Source: Aeropyrum sp. (GTDB lineage: Archaea > Thermoproteota > Thermoprotei_A > Sulfolobales > Acidilobaceae). From it: a DNA stretch of 43,190 bases. The stretch covers positions 1 through 43,190 of the forward strand of contig WANT01000035.1 in assembly GCA_015521685.1 (NCBI GenBank), read 5' to 3'. How positions within the stretch are numbered: the first letter of the stretch is position 1; each line of letters begins with the position of its first letter. Under the pieces are notes generated by a model. That model was given only the letters and a program-made list of their open reading frames with translations. It searched no databases and was not told the origin of the DNA. The position numbers and the translations under genes are program-made. Of the stretch, positions 16,764 through 25,299 are shown one piece after another.

Positions 16764-18179
16764 TTAGACACCCACGCCCGCTATCCCAGAGGTTGTACGG
16801 GCCTTTTTAAGATATTCATTGAACGGGTAAATCTTCACCAGCGAAGCGCCACCACCTAGTCTCACAGCTGCAAAGCCCTCGCCCAGCATACTAAGCCTTT
16901 CCAGCATCCCTCCGGGAAGACCCAGGTCCTCGACAAGCCTCTTGTACTCCTTTGCAACACCCCTAAATGCTATAATAGTACCAGCATTAGATGGGATTTC
17001 GCCCTTGAAGTCCGTGGGATCCTGGCTAGCTAGAACTATATATAGACCCCTACTTCTACCCTCCCTTACGGCCTTCCCGACAGTCTCCCCAGCAGAGCTA
17101 AGTCTCCAGGCCTCATCAACTATAATTACAATCTTCTCGGCAGCCACCCGGCTAAGAACGTAGTCTAGCAGCGAGTCTAGCAGCCTCTTAGACGCCTCAT
17201 TCCTATCAGCCTCGCGCAATAAAGACAAGTCGTACACAGTCAAGGATGTTAGCTGAGGTATAGAATAGCCAGGAGATGGTAGATTCTCAATATTGGAGAC
17301 TACAATCCGCCTACTAGCAACCCCTTCTAGAAGTCGTGATAAGTCGCCTTTAGGATCTATAACTATGACCGAAAGCGAGCCGCTTGATTCTGCAATGACC
17401 GATAGTTGGACTGCAATCCCAGAGAGGAGAACAGTTTTACCCATACCTGTAGGCCCGATTACAAGTATATGCTTCTCGAGGTCCTCAGGCCACCTAAGTG
17501 TTAAGACTTCTCCCGTCTCGAAATCTACGCCTATAGTAATAGAGCCGTGCCGGGATAATAGGGATGCGGGCTCTACGTTAGATGCGGCAGCCTCGAGACT
17601 TATTTCAGCAGCCTCACTTATACACTCGATCTCGCTAAGCGAGAATCTTACTCCAGTCTCGCTTTCGAGCATCCTAGCGAACAGCTCTACACTTCGATGC
17701 TCGTTATTGGTCGCCCAAACAACCACTGACAACTTCTCAGCGACGGGCCTTCCAGCGGAAGAGACGTCCCTATATAACTCCTCGAGAAACGCTAAAGCTT
17801 GCTTGTACCTATCTAGCCGTGTAGTAGTGTATTTGTATTCGACTTTTCTAATCTCCTCCTCTATCAGCGAGGCCAGATACGCCTTCTCAACCGGAGCATA
17901 CGTATAAATATATGAGACTGGGAAGGGAGCCCGTCTGGCCAGACTGTATAGCCTCTTTCCTAGAGCGCCTCCAATCTTTATAGTCCCCGAGGGCTCTAAG
18001 AGAATTGGCCTTCTCTCTGTTGTTTCCCAGCCAGCCCGCAGTCCTCCATCCACTCTCGAGTAAATTTTTCTGGCACTGGCCGCGATAGTCTTCTTATACA
18101 GTATTAGTGCTGATGCAACCATCAATGAGACTATTATCAGGTCGAAAACACTCACCATATGAGCCGCCCCAAGAGTCAT
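16764..18179 (-). CDS. cedB: CedB-like HerA/VirB4-type ATPase of the DNA-import system
   Basis: The 471-residue protein has one N-terminal membrane anchor (about 9-28). It then has a coiled or mixed region and a HerA/VirB4-type motor domain. Walker A is GPTGMGKT (242-249), followed by VIVIDPKGDLSRLL. Walker B is IVIIVDEAWRL (Asp355-Glu356), then GRSRGLYIVLASQDPTDF. CedB is the motor of the crenarchaeal system for exchange of DNA, which takes up DNA from neighbouring cells. The gene starts 4 bases after cedA and ends 2 bases before rpl2. In Sulfolobus cedB lies away from cedA; here it is in the same operon. Confidence 0.85.
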   Translation of the reverse strand: MTLGAAHMVSVFDLIIVSLMVASALILYKKTIAASARKIYSRVDGGLRAGWETTERRPILLEPSGTIKIGGALGKRLYSLARRAPFPVSYIYTYAPVEKAYLASLIEEEIRKVEYKYTTTRLDRYKQALAFLEELYRDVSSAGRPVAEKLSVVVWATNNEHRSVELFARMLESETGVRFSLSEIECISEAAEISLEAAASNVEPASLLSRHGSITIGVDFETGEVLTLRWPEDLEKHILVIGPTGMGKTVLLSGIAVQLSVIAESSGSLSVIVIDPKGDLSRLLEGVASRRIVVSNIENLPSPGYSIPQLTSLTVYDLSLLREADRNEASKRLLDSLLDYVLSRVAAEKIVIIVDEAWRLSSAGETVGKAVREGRSRGLYIVLASQDPTDFKGEIPSNAGTIIAFRGVAKEYKRLVEDLGLPGGMLERLSMLGEGFAAVRLGGGASLVKIYPFNEYLKKARTTSGIAGVGV

Positions 18180-18183
18180 CTAG

Positions 18184-19551
18184 CTATACAACTTTGACCC
18201 TCAGCTTGGAGCCACCGCCTAGGAGTCGGGCTACACCCGCAGTGGCTACCAGGAGGATTGAGATGTACATTGTCGGTAGTGTTAGATAGTATATGATTAT
18301 CATTTTTGCCAAGTCTATCGTGAAATAGTCTGTTAGGCTGGCAATACTTTCTAGAAGATCCCTAGACTCGCCGGACAGGTCCGCCTTGAGCCTGCAGTAT
18401 TCGCTGGCTATCGACACGGAGACTCCGCCATCCCGAGGCGAGACCACTATATATTCGCCTTCCAGCCCAGCCCATCTCCAAGCACCTCTGTTAGACTCGC
18501 CTTGTAAAACCGAGATGCCAGGCGCACACTCGTTCACCCACGATATTAGCACATAATCGCCACGATCTAATCCCGACCATATTGCTTCAAACACACCATC
18601 ACCAGACCTGGTTTCTGTTGGTGGCTCGCTAGACGCTAGGAGGAGGCCGTCGTGGGGTGAGTATATGATGTTGGGTGCTCTGAGCTCAATGCTACCGCCT
18701 ATATCGGAAGTATTGATCGAGGAGGGCTCGAGCGCGAACTCCATGCCCATGTACTCGAGCGAGAAGACCAGCTCCTCCATAGGTAGAGATACTCTAGGTA
18801 TTCCAAGCACGCTACTATAAGCCACGCCATCCTTTACCTCATAGACTATAGTCTCTCCAGAGACAGCTCCACGGGCCACTAGCAAGCCAGCTGGTATAGG
18901 CTCTCCCATCATGTTGAATATCCTTACGCTCCCAATCCACATGCTGTCTGATTTAGGGGCTGGTGGTTCTCCTATGGCTTCCACGAACGCTGGCAAAGCT
19001 GGCAGGCCGGCATTGAATATTAGGACGAACGCCGCTAGCCAAGCCCCAGCAGGCTTGGCAATCCTGAAGGGTATCGCATAGAGTACTACAGCAATTCCTA
19101 GTAACAGGTTGCTATATCCAAGGAGATACTTTAACCCTGCTACCATAGCCACCACAACCGTGATCCCCCATGCTAGTTCATCCAAGATTGAGGCCACGGT
19201 GGAAGCCACAGGCTTGAGGAGAGATAGGGGTTCGGGAAGACTAGTTACTAGACTCGAGAGAACCTTAAGGAGGGCTGCGAATGATATCGCGTCCACGAGC
19301 CACGCGTTGAGTTCCGGCCATGAACCTCCTATGAGTAGCTGGAGATAAGCCGAGGCCGCAAGTAGCGATCCTATAGAAAGAGAGAGCAGAGCTGCCCATA
19401 GAGAGTCTTCTATGAGTATTGGACCCCACTTCTTTATTGATTGTAGGGGTATGGGGGCCGCGTAAATCACAACGCCCATATAGAATCCCAACACTGCTAA
19501 CTTGAACGCTAGGAGTGCAAGCTCTGCCTGTCCCAGGGGGTCCAGCGCCAA
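18184..19551 (-). CDS. cedA: CedA-like polytopic channel protein of the DNA-import system
   Basis: The 455-residue protein has about six membrane segments in its first 195 residues. A long beta-rich domain follows (about 200-410, probably outside the cell, with Cys pairs such as NECAPG and SEYCRL). A last membrane segment ends in a basic GGGSKLRVKVV tail. Its place between a two-helix small membrane protein and a HerA-type ATPase matches CedA1-CedA-CedB, and CedA has been likened to VirB6-type conjugation channels. Residues about 8-65 repeat the CedA1 sequence, including the APIP...IKK.G....EDS.WAAL signature. It starts at TTG 19551, 4 bases after the cedA1 stop. Confidence 0.75.
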   Translation of the reverse strand: MALDPLGQAELALLAFKLAVLGFYMGVVIYAAPIPLQSIKKWGPILIEDSLWAALLSLSIGSLLAASAYLQLLIGGSWPELNAWLVDAISFAALLKVLSSLVTSLPEPLSLLKPVASTVASILDELAWGITVVVAMVAGLKYLLGYSNLLLGIAVVLYAIPFRIAKPAGAWLAAFVLIFNAGLPALPAFVEAIGEPPAPKSDSMWIGSVRIFNMMGEPIPAGLLVARGAVSGETIVYEVKDGVAYSSVLGIPRVSLPMEELVFSLEYMGMEFALEPSSINTSDIGGSIELRAPNIIYSPHDGLLLASSEPPTETRSGDGVFEAIWSGLDRGDYVLISWVNECAPGISVLQGESNRGAWRWAGLEGEYIVVSPRDGGVSVSIASEYCRLKADLSGESRDLLESIASLTDYFTIDLAKMIIIYYLTLPTMYISILLVATAGVARLLGGGSKLRVKVV

Positions 19552-19555
19552 AAAG

Positions 19556-19813
19556 TCACCCCCCTAGGAGGGCCTGGCTAACAATGTTTGCAGCTTTTAC
19601 TATGAGAGCAAACACGGTTGTTCCTAGAGCTAGCCATAAGGCGGCCCACATGGAGTCCTCAACCAGGGAGTTTCCTACCTTCTTTATCTTAGATGATGGG
19701 ATTGGAGCACCCCTTATAGCCCAGCCTAAACTCCAGGAGAGGAGGAATAGAGCCCAAGCTAGAGCGGTTACCTTCGTTGTTAGGTCGTCAATTAGATCTA
19801 CAAGCTCGACCAT
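19556..19813 (-). CDS. cedA1: CedA1-like two-helix membrane protein (candidate DNA-import pilin)
   Basis: The 85-residue protein has two hydrophobic helices (about 16-33 and 54-78) joined by a short charged loop containing APIPSSKIKKVGNSLVEDS. This size and layout fit CedA1, the VirB2/TraA-like subunit of crenarchaeal DNA-import pili. No cleavable signal or class III prepilin site is evident. The gene heads the operon; a distinct CedA2 gene is not seen. The name is inferred from context and architecture and has not been tested by database search. Confidence 0.75.
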   Translation of the reverse strand: MVELVDLIDDLTTKVTALAWALFLLSWSLGWAIRGAPIPSSKIKKVGNSLVEDSMWAALWLALGTTVFALIVKAANIVSQALLGG

Positions 19814-19898
19814 AGGCTCCCCGAAGCTGTTTTGCAGAATCCTAATCTGGGAGGAGGGGTGACTCGATGCGTTGATGTGTGGACCCGCAACTATTTTC

Positions 19899-20828
19899 TT
19901 ACTTTACTTTTTTAGATAAGATTCTTTTGGCCTTAGTCTCTATCTCCTTGTCTCTCTCCTCATACATATAATATCCTATTAGTTCGTAGAACTCTTTCCT
20001 AGTATAAAGCTTGTCTAGAGTGTGGACCTGTGTGCCCTTCTCCATAATCTCCCGTAGTACATCCTCCGAGGCTTTCAGGGAAGCTCTGAACGTTGTCACC
20101 GGGAATATTACGATTTTGTAGCCCGCCTCCCTAAATTCCTCCACTGTTATGTATGGTGTCTTCCCAAACTCAGTCATGTTAGCCAGTAGCGGTGCCTTGA
20201 CTCGCCTTGCGAATTCCCTAAACTCCTCGAGACTCTGGAGGGCTTCTGGGAAAATGATGTCCGCACCGGCCTCAAGGTAGGCGTTAGCCCGCTCGATAGC
20301 TTCTTCGAGTCCCGCAACGCCTCTAGCATCCGTCCTAGCTATTATGAGAGCGTCGCGCCTCGCCTCGCTAGCAGCTATGATCTTCTTAACCATGTCTTCC
20401 ACGCTCACCAGAGATTTACCCGATAAGTGTCCACACTTCTTTGGTAGAACCTGGTCCTCTATCTGTATGGCTGCGGCTCCAGCCCTCTCAAGCTCTCTAA
20501 CTGTACGCTCTACATTGATAACCTCGCCAAACCCTGTGTCCGCATCTACAATTAGGGGTAGCCTGGTGACCCTGGTTATGTAGCTCGTGAAAAGAGCTAG
20601 CTCGCTGAGCGTTATGAGCCCGAGGTCAGGCATCGCTAGGCTCCCTGTAAGCGCAGCTCCAGAGAGGTACAAGGCCTCGAACCCTAGCTTCTCAGCCAAG
20701 AGTGCTATGGCAGGGTTGTACACTCCGGGAGCCACTATTATTTCCCTAGTAGAAATCAGGGCTCTCAAGGATTCTCCGGGACTGTCAAGGGGCTTCCTAT
20801 AGAGGAAGGCTGCCAATCCAACCACCAT
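19899..20828 (-). CDS. prpB: 2-Methylisocitrate lyase / PEP-mutase family enzyme
   Basis: The 309-residue protein has the ICL/PEPM signatures: ALYLSGAALTGSLAMPDLGL (substrate loop), PLIVDADTGFGE (metal-binding Asp95/Asp97) and the catalytic loop KKCGHLSGKSLV (Lys130-His134). KKCGH is the form found in methylisocitrate lyases and oxaloacetate decarboxylases of this family, and the length fits PrpB. It would split 2-methylisocitrate into pyruvate and succinate. No methylcitrate synthase or dehydratase gene is nearby. The leader region to 20915 is shared with a small divergent reading frame. Confidence 0.88.
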   Translation of the reverse strand: MVVGLAAFLYRKPLDSPGESLRALISTREIIVAPGVYNPAIALLAEKLGFEALYLSGAALTGSLAMPDLGLITLSELALFTSYITRVTRLPLIVDADTGFGEVINVERTVRELERAGAAAIQIEDQVLPKKCGHLSGKSLVSVEDMVKKIIAASEARRDALIIARTDARGVAGLEEAIERANAYLEAGADIIFPEALQSLEEFREFARRVKAPLLANMTEFGKTPYITVEEFREAGYKIVIFPVTTFRASLKASEDVLREIMEKGTQVHTLDKLYTRKEFYELIGYYMYEERDKEIETKAKRILSKKVK

Positions 20829-20915
20829 AACTCGCGGTTATAGTGGAGACCCAAATTTTGGATACTCCAAGCCTATAATAGCCGGGGCTTACGATCTTAA
20901 TTGTGGGTGGTATTC

Positions 20916-21026
20916 GTGGGAGGCAGGCAAAAGACCACCTTATTCGCTGACACGAGCAGGAAAGAGAAGGAGGAGCAGCAACAACAGAGAACCAAACAAC
21001 AGAAAGGCAGAAAAGGCAGGCGCTAG
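20916..21026 (+). CDS. Possible small basic, Gln/Lys-rich protein
   Basis: A 36-codon frame from GTG 20916 (or in-frame TTG 20901 or GTG 20907) encodes GGRQKTTLFADTS followed by an Arg/Lys/Gln tail ending KGRKGRR. A symmetric TATA-like GCCTATAATAGCC at about 20869-20881 would place transcription near 20900, so the frame could be leaderless from TTG 20901. The basic composition and the neighbouring ribosomal protein genes fit a small ribosome-associated protein, but I cannot name a family. It is equally possible that it is not translated. Confidence 0.35.
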   Translation: MGGRQKTTLFADTSRKEKEEQQQQRTKQQKGRKGRR

Positions 21027-21143
21027 CTATGCGTAGACCTCACGGCTATAGATCAAGATAGGAATTTTTCCAAGATTACTCAACAAGCTATACTAGACAA
21101 AAGCATTCTGCTCTAACCGTCTGTTACATAGAGCTTGCGGTGC

Positions 21144-22016
21144 ATGAACAAATTGGTGGGTGACAGTAGCGTCTGCTATAAGTGGCCCTCAAAGAGGCGC
21201 AGGAAGAGGCTTGCCATAGTCCTACCAGCTAGCGTGCTGAGGGTGGAACAGACACTACTCCTCAAGACATTAAAATCTGGTATCATTGGCCGCGCGGCCA
21301 CCGTGTATAGGGTTGATGAAATCGGCTTATTCCTAGACCCAGACTCGAGTAAGGAGGATCTCAATCTCATAAAAACTATACTCGAATACCAAGTGACTCC
21401 TCCTCACCTTAAGAGGAAGGTGTTCCCAATTAGGAGAGAGCTGAGATACTCATCTCTGCTCCCCCCCTTAAAAATCCCTAGCCACATAGTTCCCAGCGCC
21501 CCAAAAGAGGGTGCAGTCTTGGACGGCTTCGTCGAATCCTGCTCCGGCGGAATCTGCAAGGTTTACCTAGGCTCTCTGGGCTACGGAACAATGCCGAAAT
21601 CCCAGGCTGGAGGTGCAGGCAAGATTATAACAGTTAAGATACTCGGAGTGCATGGCGAGGGCTTAAAGATAGTGAGGTCCTCTTGGGGTAGAACGTACAC
21701 AGGATATAAGGTTAAAGCATTCAATACCCTAGTACAGGCTTCAAAACACTACGCGAGAAGAGGATATACCGTGATTGGTACAGATAAAAACGGAACTTGT
21801 CCCCCCGAATCCTGGAGAATATTAAAGGACTCGGCTTGCAAAAACCATACAGCAATATTCTTCGGCGGCCCCTACAGAGGCCTCCTAGAGTACGCTTCAC
21901 CAAGTCAGTTCCACTACATCCTAAACACGATTCCCCACCAGGGAACTGAGTCTGTGAGGACAGAAGAGGCAGTAATAGCTACACTCCAGGCTTTGAGCGT
22001 AATTTGCGGCATGTGA
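21144..22016 (+). CDS. SPOUT-fold RNA methyltransferase (COG2106 / SPOUT1 family)
   Basis: About 290 residues. The N-terminus KRRRKRLAIVLPASVLRVEQTLLLKTLKSGIIGRAATVYRVDE and the C-terminal knot-like region GPYRGLLEYA...IPHQGTESVRTEEAVIATL match the COG2106 family, with its hallmark T.SVRTEEA. An inserted OB-like domain (about 120-190) holds GAVLDGFVESCSGGICKVYLG. Human and yeast relatives are putative uridine-N3 methyltransferases. The gene directly precedes rpl3, a common archaeal order that suggests ribosomal RNA as substrate. I chose ATG 21144; TTG 21135 is three codons upstream. Confidence 0.85.
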   Translation: MNKLVGDSSVCYKWPSKRRRKRLAIVLPASVLRVEQTLLLKTLKSGIIGRAATVYRVDEIGLFLDPDSSKEDLNLIKTILEYQVTPPHLKRKVFPIRRELRYSSLLPPLKIPSHIVPSAPKEGAVLDGFVESCSGGICKVYLGSLGYGTMPKSQAGGAGKIITVKILGVHGEGLKIVRSSWGRTYTGYKVKAFNTLVQASKHYARRGYTVIGTDKNGTCPPESWRILKDSACKNHTAIFFGGPYRGLLEYASPSQFHYILNTIPHQGTESVRTEEAVIATLQALSVICGM

Positions 22017-22098
22017 GGCTCCGAAGATAGCTAGATTATTCTTAATAGGCTTGGGAGTGAGACACCCATACGGGATTAACTACTAAGGGTGCCTAGAG

Positions 22099-23133
22099 TT
22101 GGGAGCACGTAAGAAGAGGGCGCCGAGAAGAGGTAGCCTTGGCTTCTCGCCAAGGAAGAGAGCGGCGAGACTAGTCCCTCGCATAAAGAGCTGGCCTCAG
22201 GTTGATATAGGAAGGCCAACTCCACTAGCCTTCCTAGGATACCGTGTGGGAATGACGCATGCATTCGTAGTCGAGGATAGGCCAGGCAGGCCCACTACAG
22301 GGAAGGAAGTTTTCCTACCTGTTACTATAGTAGAGACGCCTCCTATGTACGTTTTAGCACTAAGGCTATACGGGTTTGACCCGAACAGAGGCAGATACTC
22401 TATGGGGGAGGCTTGGTCCCAGCCTCCCGAGGACCTCGAACTACAGAGAAAAATAAAGACACTGGGGTCTTTCGAGACCGACAAGACTCTGGGGGAGCTT
22501 GAGGGTGAGTTAGAGAAAGCCGTGGAGGTTAGGATCCTAGCCGCATCCCAGCCTAAGCTAGCGGGAGGCCTATCCAAGAAGAAGCCAGACCTTCTGGAAA
22601 TTAAGATCGGTGGAGTCAACAGTGTGAGCGACGCTTTCGAGTATGCCAAGGGGTTGCTAGGCAACCAGATAAGCGTCAAGGACGTGTTCCAGGAGGGCCA
22701 GCTAGTCGATGTCATAGCTGTCACTAAAGGCAAGGGCTTCCAAGGAGTGATTAAAAGGTGGGGAGTTAAGGAACTCCCAAGATGGCATAAGCACAGGAAG
22801 GGTAGCAGGAGAATCGGCGCCAGGAGCCATGGAAGGAGCGTTTTCTGGGAGACACCGCAAGCTGGCCAGACCGGATTCCACAGGAGGACCGAGTACAATA
22901 AGAGGATCGTATCCATAGAAGACGACGGATACAAGATAACCCCGGCTGGTGGATTCCTCCACTACGGGGTAGTTAGGTCTACATTCGTGATGCTCGCAGG
23001 AACAATACCAGGCACGCCAAAGAGGCCAGTCGTCCTAAGATGGCCTATAAGGCCTCCAGAATGGTATCTTAAGCTAGGCGTGAAGAAGCCAGAGATTACG
23101 TACGTGAGCCTGGCTAGCAAGCAAGGTACTTAG
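22099..23133 (+). CDS. rpl3: Large-subunit ribosomal protein uL3
   Basis: The 344-residue protein is a typical archaeal L3. It has a basic N-terminal SLGFSPRKRAARLVPRIKSWP tail, FLGYRVGMTH, VTKGKGFQGVIKRWGVK, and the W-finger region GSRRIGARSHGRSVFWETPQAGQTGFHRRTEYNKR that reaches the peptidyl transferase centre. It starts at TTG 22099; no other start fits the conserved N-terminus. TTCTTAATAGG at about 22041-22051 may be its promoter. It leads the rpl3-rpl4-rpl23 operon. Confidence 0.97.
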   Translation: MGARKKRAPRRGSLGFSPRKRAARLVPRIKSWPQVDIGRPTPLAFLGYRVGMTHAFVVEDRPGRPTTGKEVFLPVTIVETPPMYVLALRLYGFDPNRGRYSMGEAWSQPPEDLELQRKIKTLGSFETDKTLGELEGELEKAVEVRILAASQPKLAGGLSKKKPDLLEIKIGGVNSVSDAFEYAKGLLGNQISVKDVFQEGQLVDVIAVTKGKGFQGVIKRWGVKELPRWHKHRKGSRRIGARSHGRSVFWETPQAGQTGFHRRTEYNKRIVSIEDDGYKITPAGGFLHYGVVRSTFVMLAGTIPGTPKRPVVLRWPIRPPEWYLKLGVKKPEITYVSLASKQGT

Positions 23134-23150
23134 AGGGAGGTGAATTAGCC

Positions 23151-23972
23151 ATGCTCCAATATACCTACCTCACGATGTATTCTAGGTCAGGCCTCAAGGC
23201 GCCGCTCTTCAATTCTAAGGGGGAGGAGCAAGGGGACATAGACCTTCCCCCAGTATTTGGCATCCCAGTTAGGAAGGATATAATAAGAAGGGTCTACCTA
23301 AGCGAATTCACAGCCAGGCTACAGCCTAAGGGCAGAGATCCAATGGCCGGTAAGAGGACAAGCGCTGTAAGCCTAGGTGTAGGCAGGGGTGTTGCTAGAG
23401 TTCCACGAGTTAAGGGCAGCCTCAGGGCCGCGCTAGTCAACATGGCGAGAGGAGGTCGAGTAGCTCACCCGCCGAGAGTGGAGAAGCGCGTCCATGAAAG
23501 AGTTAATAAGAAGGAAAGAACGCTCGGAACCATGAGTGCAATAGCGGCTACCGCAATCTTAGATATGGTTAAGTCGAGAGGTCACATGTTCTCCATAGAG
23601 ACTCTCCCACCCGTTCTAGACTCTGAGGTCCTCAACGAAGTAACAAGCACCAAACAAGCAAACATCTTACTCCAAGCTATTGGAGTATACCAAGACGTAG
23701 TTAGAGCAAGGGAAAGAAGGAGAGTTAGGGCTGGTAAAGGAAAGATGAGGGGTAGAAAGTATGTAACGCCTAAAAGCATACTCTTCGTAGTCGAAGATAT
23801 AAAGTCTCCTTTCGCTAGGAGCGTTAAATCTCTGCCAGGCGTCGATGTCGTAGAGCCTAGGCTGCTAAGCGTGCTACACCTAGCTCCTGGCGGTGTGCCA
23901 GGCAGGCTAACGGTTTACACTACAAGAGCTCTAGAGGCGCTAGGAAATAGGTTCAGGGTGATGTCACTGTGA
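23151..23972 (+). CDS. rpl4: Large-subunit ribosomal protein uL4
   Basis: The 273-residue protein is a full-length archaeal L4. The N-terminus [22 protein letters not shown], the extended loop [24 protein letters not shown]-type region lining the exit tunnel, and the C-terminal [12 protein letters not shown]-like segment ([20 protein letters not shown]) are all present. The start ATG 23151 follows GGAGGTGAATTAGCC, a good ribosome-binding site. Its stop overlaps the GTG start of rpl23 (GTGA). Confidence 0.97.
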   Translation: MLQYTYLTMYSRSGLKAPLFNSKGEEQGDIDLPPVFGIPVRKDIIRRVYLSEFTARLQPKGRDPMAGKRTSAVSLGVGRGVARVPRVKGSLRAALVNMARGGRVAHPPRVEKRVHERVNKKERTLGTMSAIAATAILDMVKSRGHMFSIETLPPVLDSEVLNEVTSTKQANILLQAIGVYQDVVRARERRRVRAGKGKMRGRKYVTPKSILFVVEDIKSPFARSVKSLPGVDVVEPRLLSVLHLAPGGVPGRLTVYTTRALEALGNRFRVMSL

Positions 23973-24229
23973 AGCCCGAAGAGATACTCATCAGGGTATA
24001 CGTAACTGAGAAGACTACGAAGCTCCTGGAAGATGAGAACACGCTAACATTCATAGTTAGAAGGGAGGCAACTAAGGGGGACATCAAGAGAGCGGTGGAA
24101 CAGTTGTTTGCTGTCAAGGTAGAGAAGGTTAGGACAGCGATAACGCCGAGAGGGGAGAAGAAGGCATTTGTCAAGCTGGCTCCAGAATATAAGGCTCTAG
24201 ATGTTGCTACCAGGCTAGGAGCCGTCTAG
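23969..24229 (+). CDS. rpl23: Large-subunit ribosomal protein uL23
   Basis: The 86-residue protein matches archaeal L23 in length and motifs: [46 protein letters not shown], then [25 protein letters not shown]23 forms the exit-tunnel docking site for SRP and NAC. It starts at GTG 23969, overlapping rpl4 by 4 bases. The expected next gene, rpl2, is missing from this position; instead a convergent Mrp-type ATPase overlaps the stop by 4 bases. Confidence 0.96.
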   Translation: MKPEEILIRVYVTEKTTKLLEDENTLTFIVRREATKGDIKRAVEQLFAVKVEKVRTAITPRGEKKAFVKLAPEYKALDVATRLGAV

Positions 24230-25185
24230 CCCCCTTCTTCCTCCAGCGTAGGCCCCCATGCCGGGGGTTTAGGCCCTATTTTCTCCACAATTTCTATAAC
24301 CCTATCTGCAATCTCCAAGAAGGCTTTAGCAGCCTCACTATCTCTGTTCTCCATAAAGAATATCCTACCAGAATCGTTGGCCTCCCTAATCCTAGGATCT
24401 ATGGGTATTTTACCCAACAACTCTATCCCATACTGAGATGCTATCTCCTCGGCAGCCCCTTTTCCGAAGATATAGTTGACGCTGCCATCTGGGCATCTAA
24501 AGTAACTCATGTTCTCGATAATGCCGATAACAGGCGCGTTTATCCTTTTAGCAAAGCTCACAGCCTTCTTAACGACAGACTTAGCTACTTCGCTGGGTAT
24601 TGTGACCACGATAAACCCTGAGATATTCGGGATTATCTGTGTTATCGTGAGGACCTCATCCCCTGTGCCGGGCGGGAGATCTATCAGCAGATAGTCCAGC
24701 TCTCCCCACTCTACGTAGGCTAGCATCTCCCTTATTGCGCTAGTCTTAATAGCCCCCCTCCAAATAAGAGGTACCTCGTCCATGGGTATCAAGAGGCCTA
24801 TGCTGGCCACCTTAACACCGGGCGGCACCTCAAGAGGCTTTATGCTTCCGTCTGGCAGGCTAAGCATCCCCATCCCAGTCTGTAGGCCTAGCATCTTGTG
24901 TACACTAGGACCTGCTATATCGGCGTCGAAAACTCCTACCCTCTTACCCCGGCTTGCCAGCGCCGCCGCCAGGCTTGTAGTGACGAATGACTTTCCAACT
25001 CCGCCCTTCGTACTTATCACTGCCACCTTATACTTGATAGATCTCATATTACGTACGATCCTCATCTGTTGTTCTTGAATCGTCTTCATCCTCTCAGCTA
25101 TAGCCTTATACTCGCTCCTGCTGACGCGAAAGCCCCTCCTACTAGATGACTCACCCGACAAGACACTGACCCCACTTAAATCCAC
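24226..25185 (-). CDS. Mrp/Nbp35-family P-loop ATPase lacking the CxxC motif
   Basis: The 319-residue protein has the deviant Walker A KGGVGKS (60-66), [18 protein letters not shown], and [18 protein letters not shown], all diagnostic of the Mrp/ApbC/Nbp35 group that assembles and delivers Fe-S clusters. In the region where the family has ENMSYF.CP.C, this protein reads [12 protein letters not shown], so only Cys231 remains; it is the only cysteine in the chain. A bridging cluster held by CxxC pairs would be absent or need other ligands. It is convergent with rpl23. Confidence 0.9.
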   Translation of the reverse strand: MDLSGVSVLSGESSSRRGFRVSRSEYKAIAERMKTIQEQQMRIVRNMRSIKYKVAVISTKGGVGKSFVTTSLAAALASRGKRVGVFDADIAGPSVHKMLGLQTGMGMLSLPDGSIKPLEVPPGVKVASIGLLIPMDEVPLIWRGAIKTSAIREMLAYVEWGELDYLLIDLPPGTGDEVLTITQIIPNISGFIVVTIPSEVAKSVVKKAVSFAKRINAPVIGIIENMSYFRCPDGSVNYIFGKGAAEEIASQYGIELLGKIPIDPRIREANDSGRIFFMENRDSEAAKAFLEIADRVIEIVEKIGPKPPAWGPTLEEEGG

Positions 25186-25299
25186 AAGACTCTCGGATCA
25201 AATATACATAGATCCTAAATCTAGACTCCCAAAGCCAAGTCCTACCACTGACCATCCCTAAAAGAAAAACCCAACCAAACCGAGAGTACGAGAACTCCT

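Noticed and set aside
20916-21026. Naming the small basic frame as ribosomal protein S25e or S30e
   Set aside because: Only the general basic character is shared; no conserved motif of either family is present.
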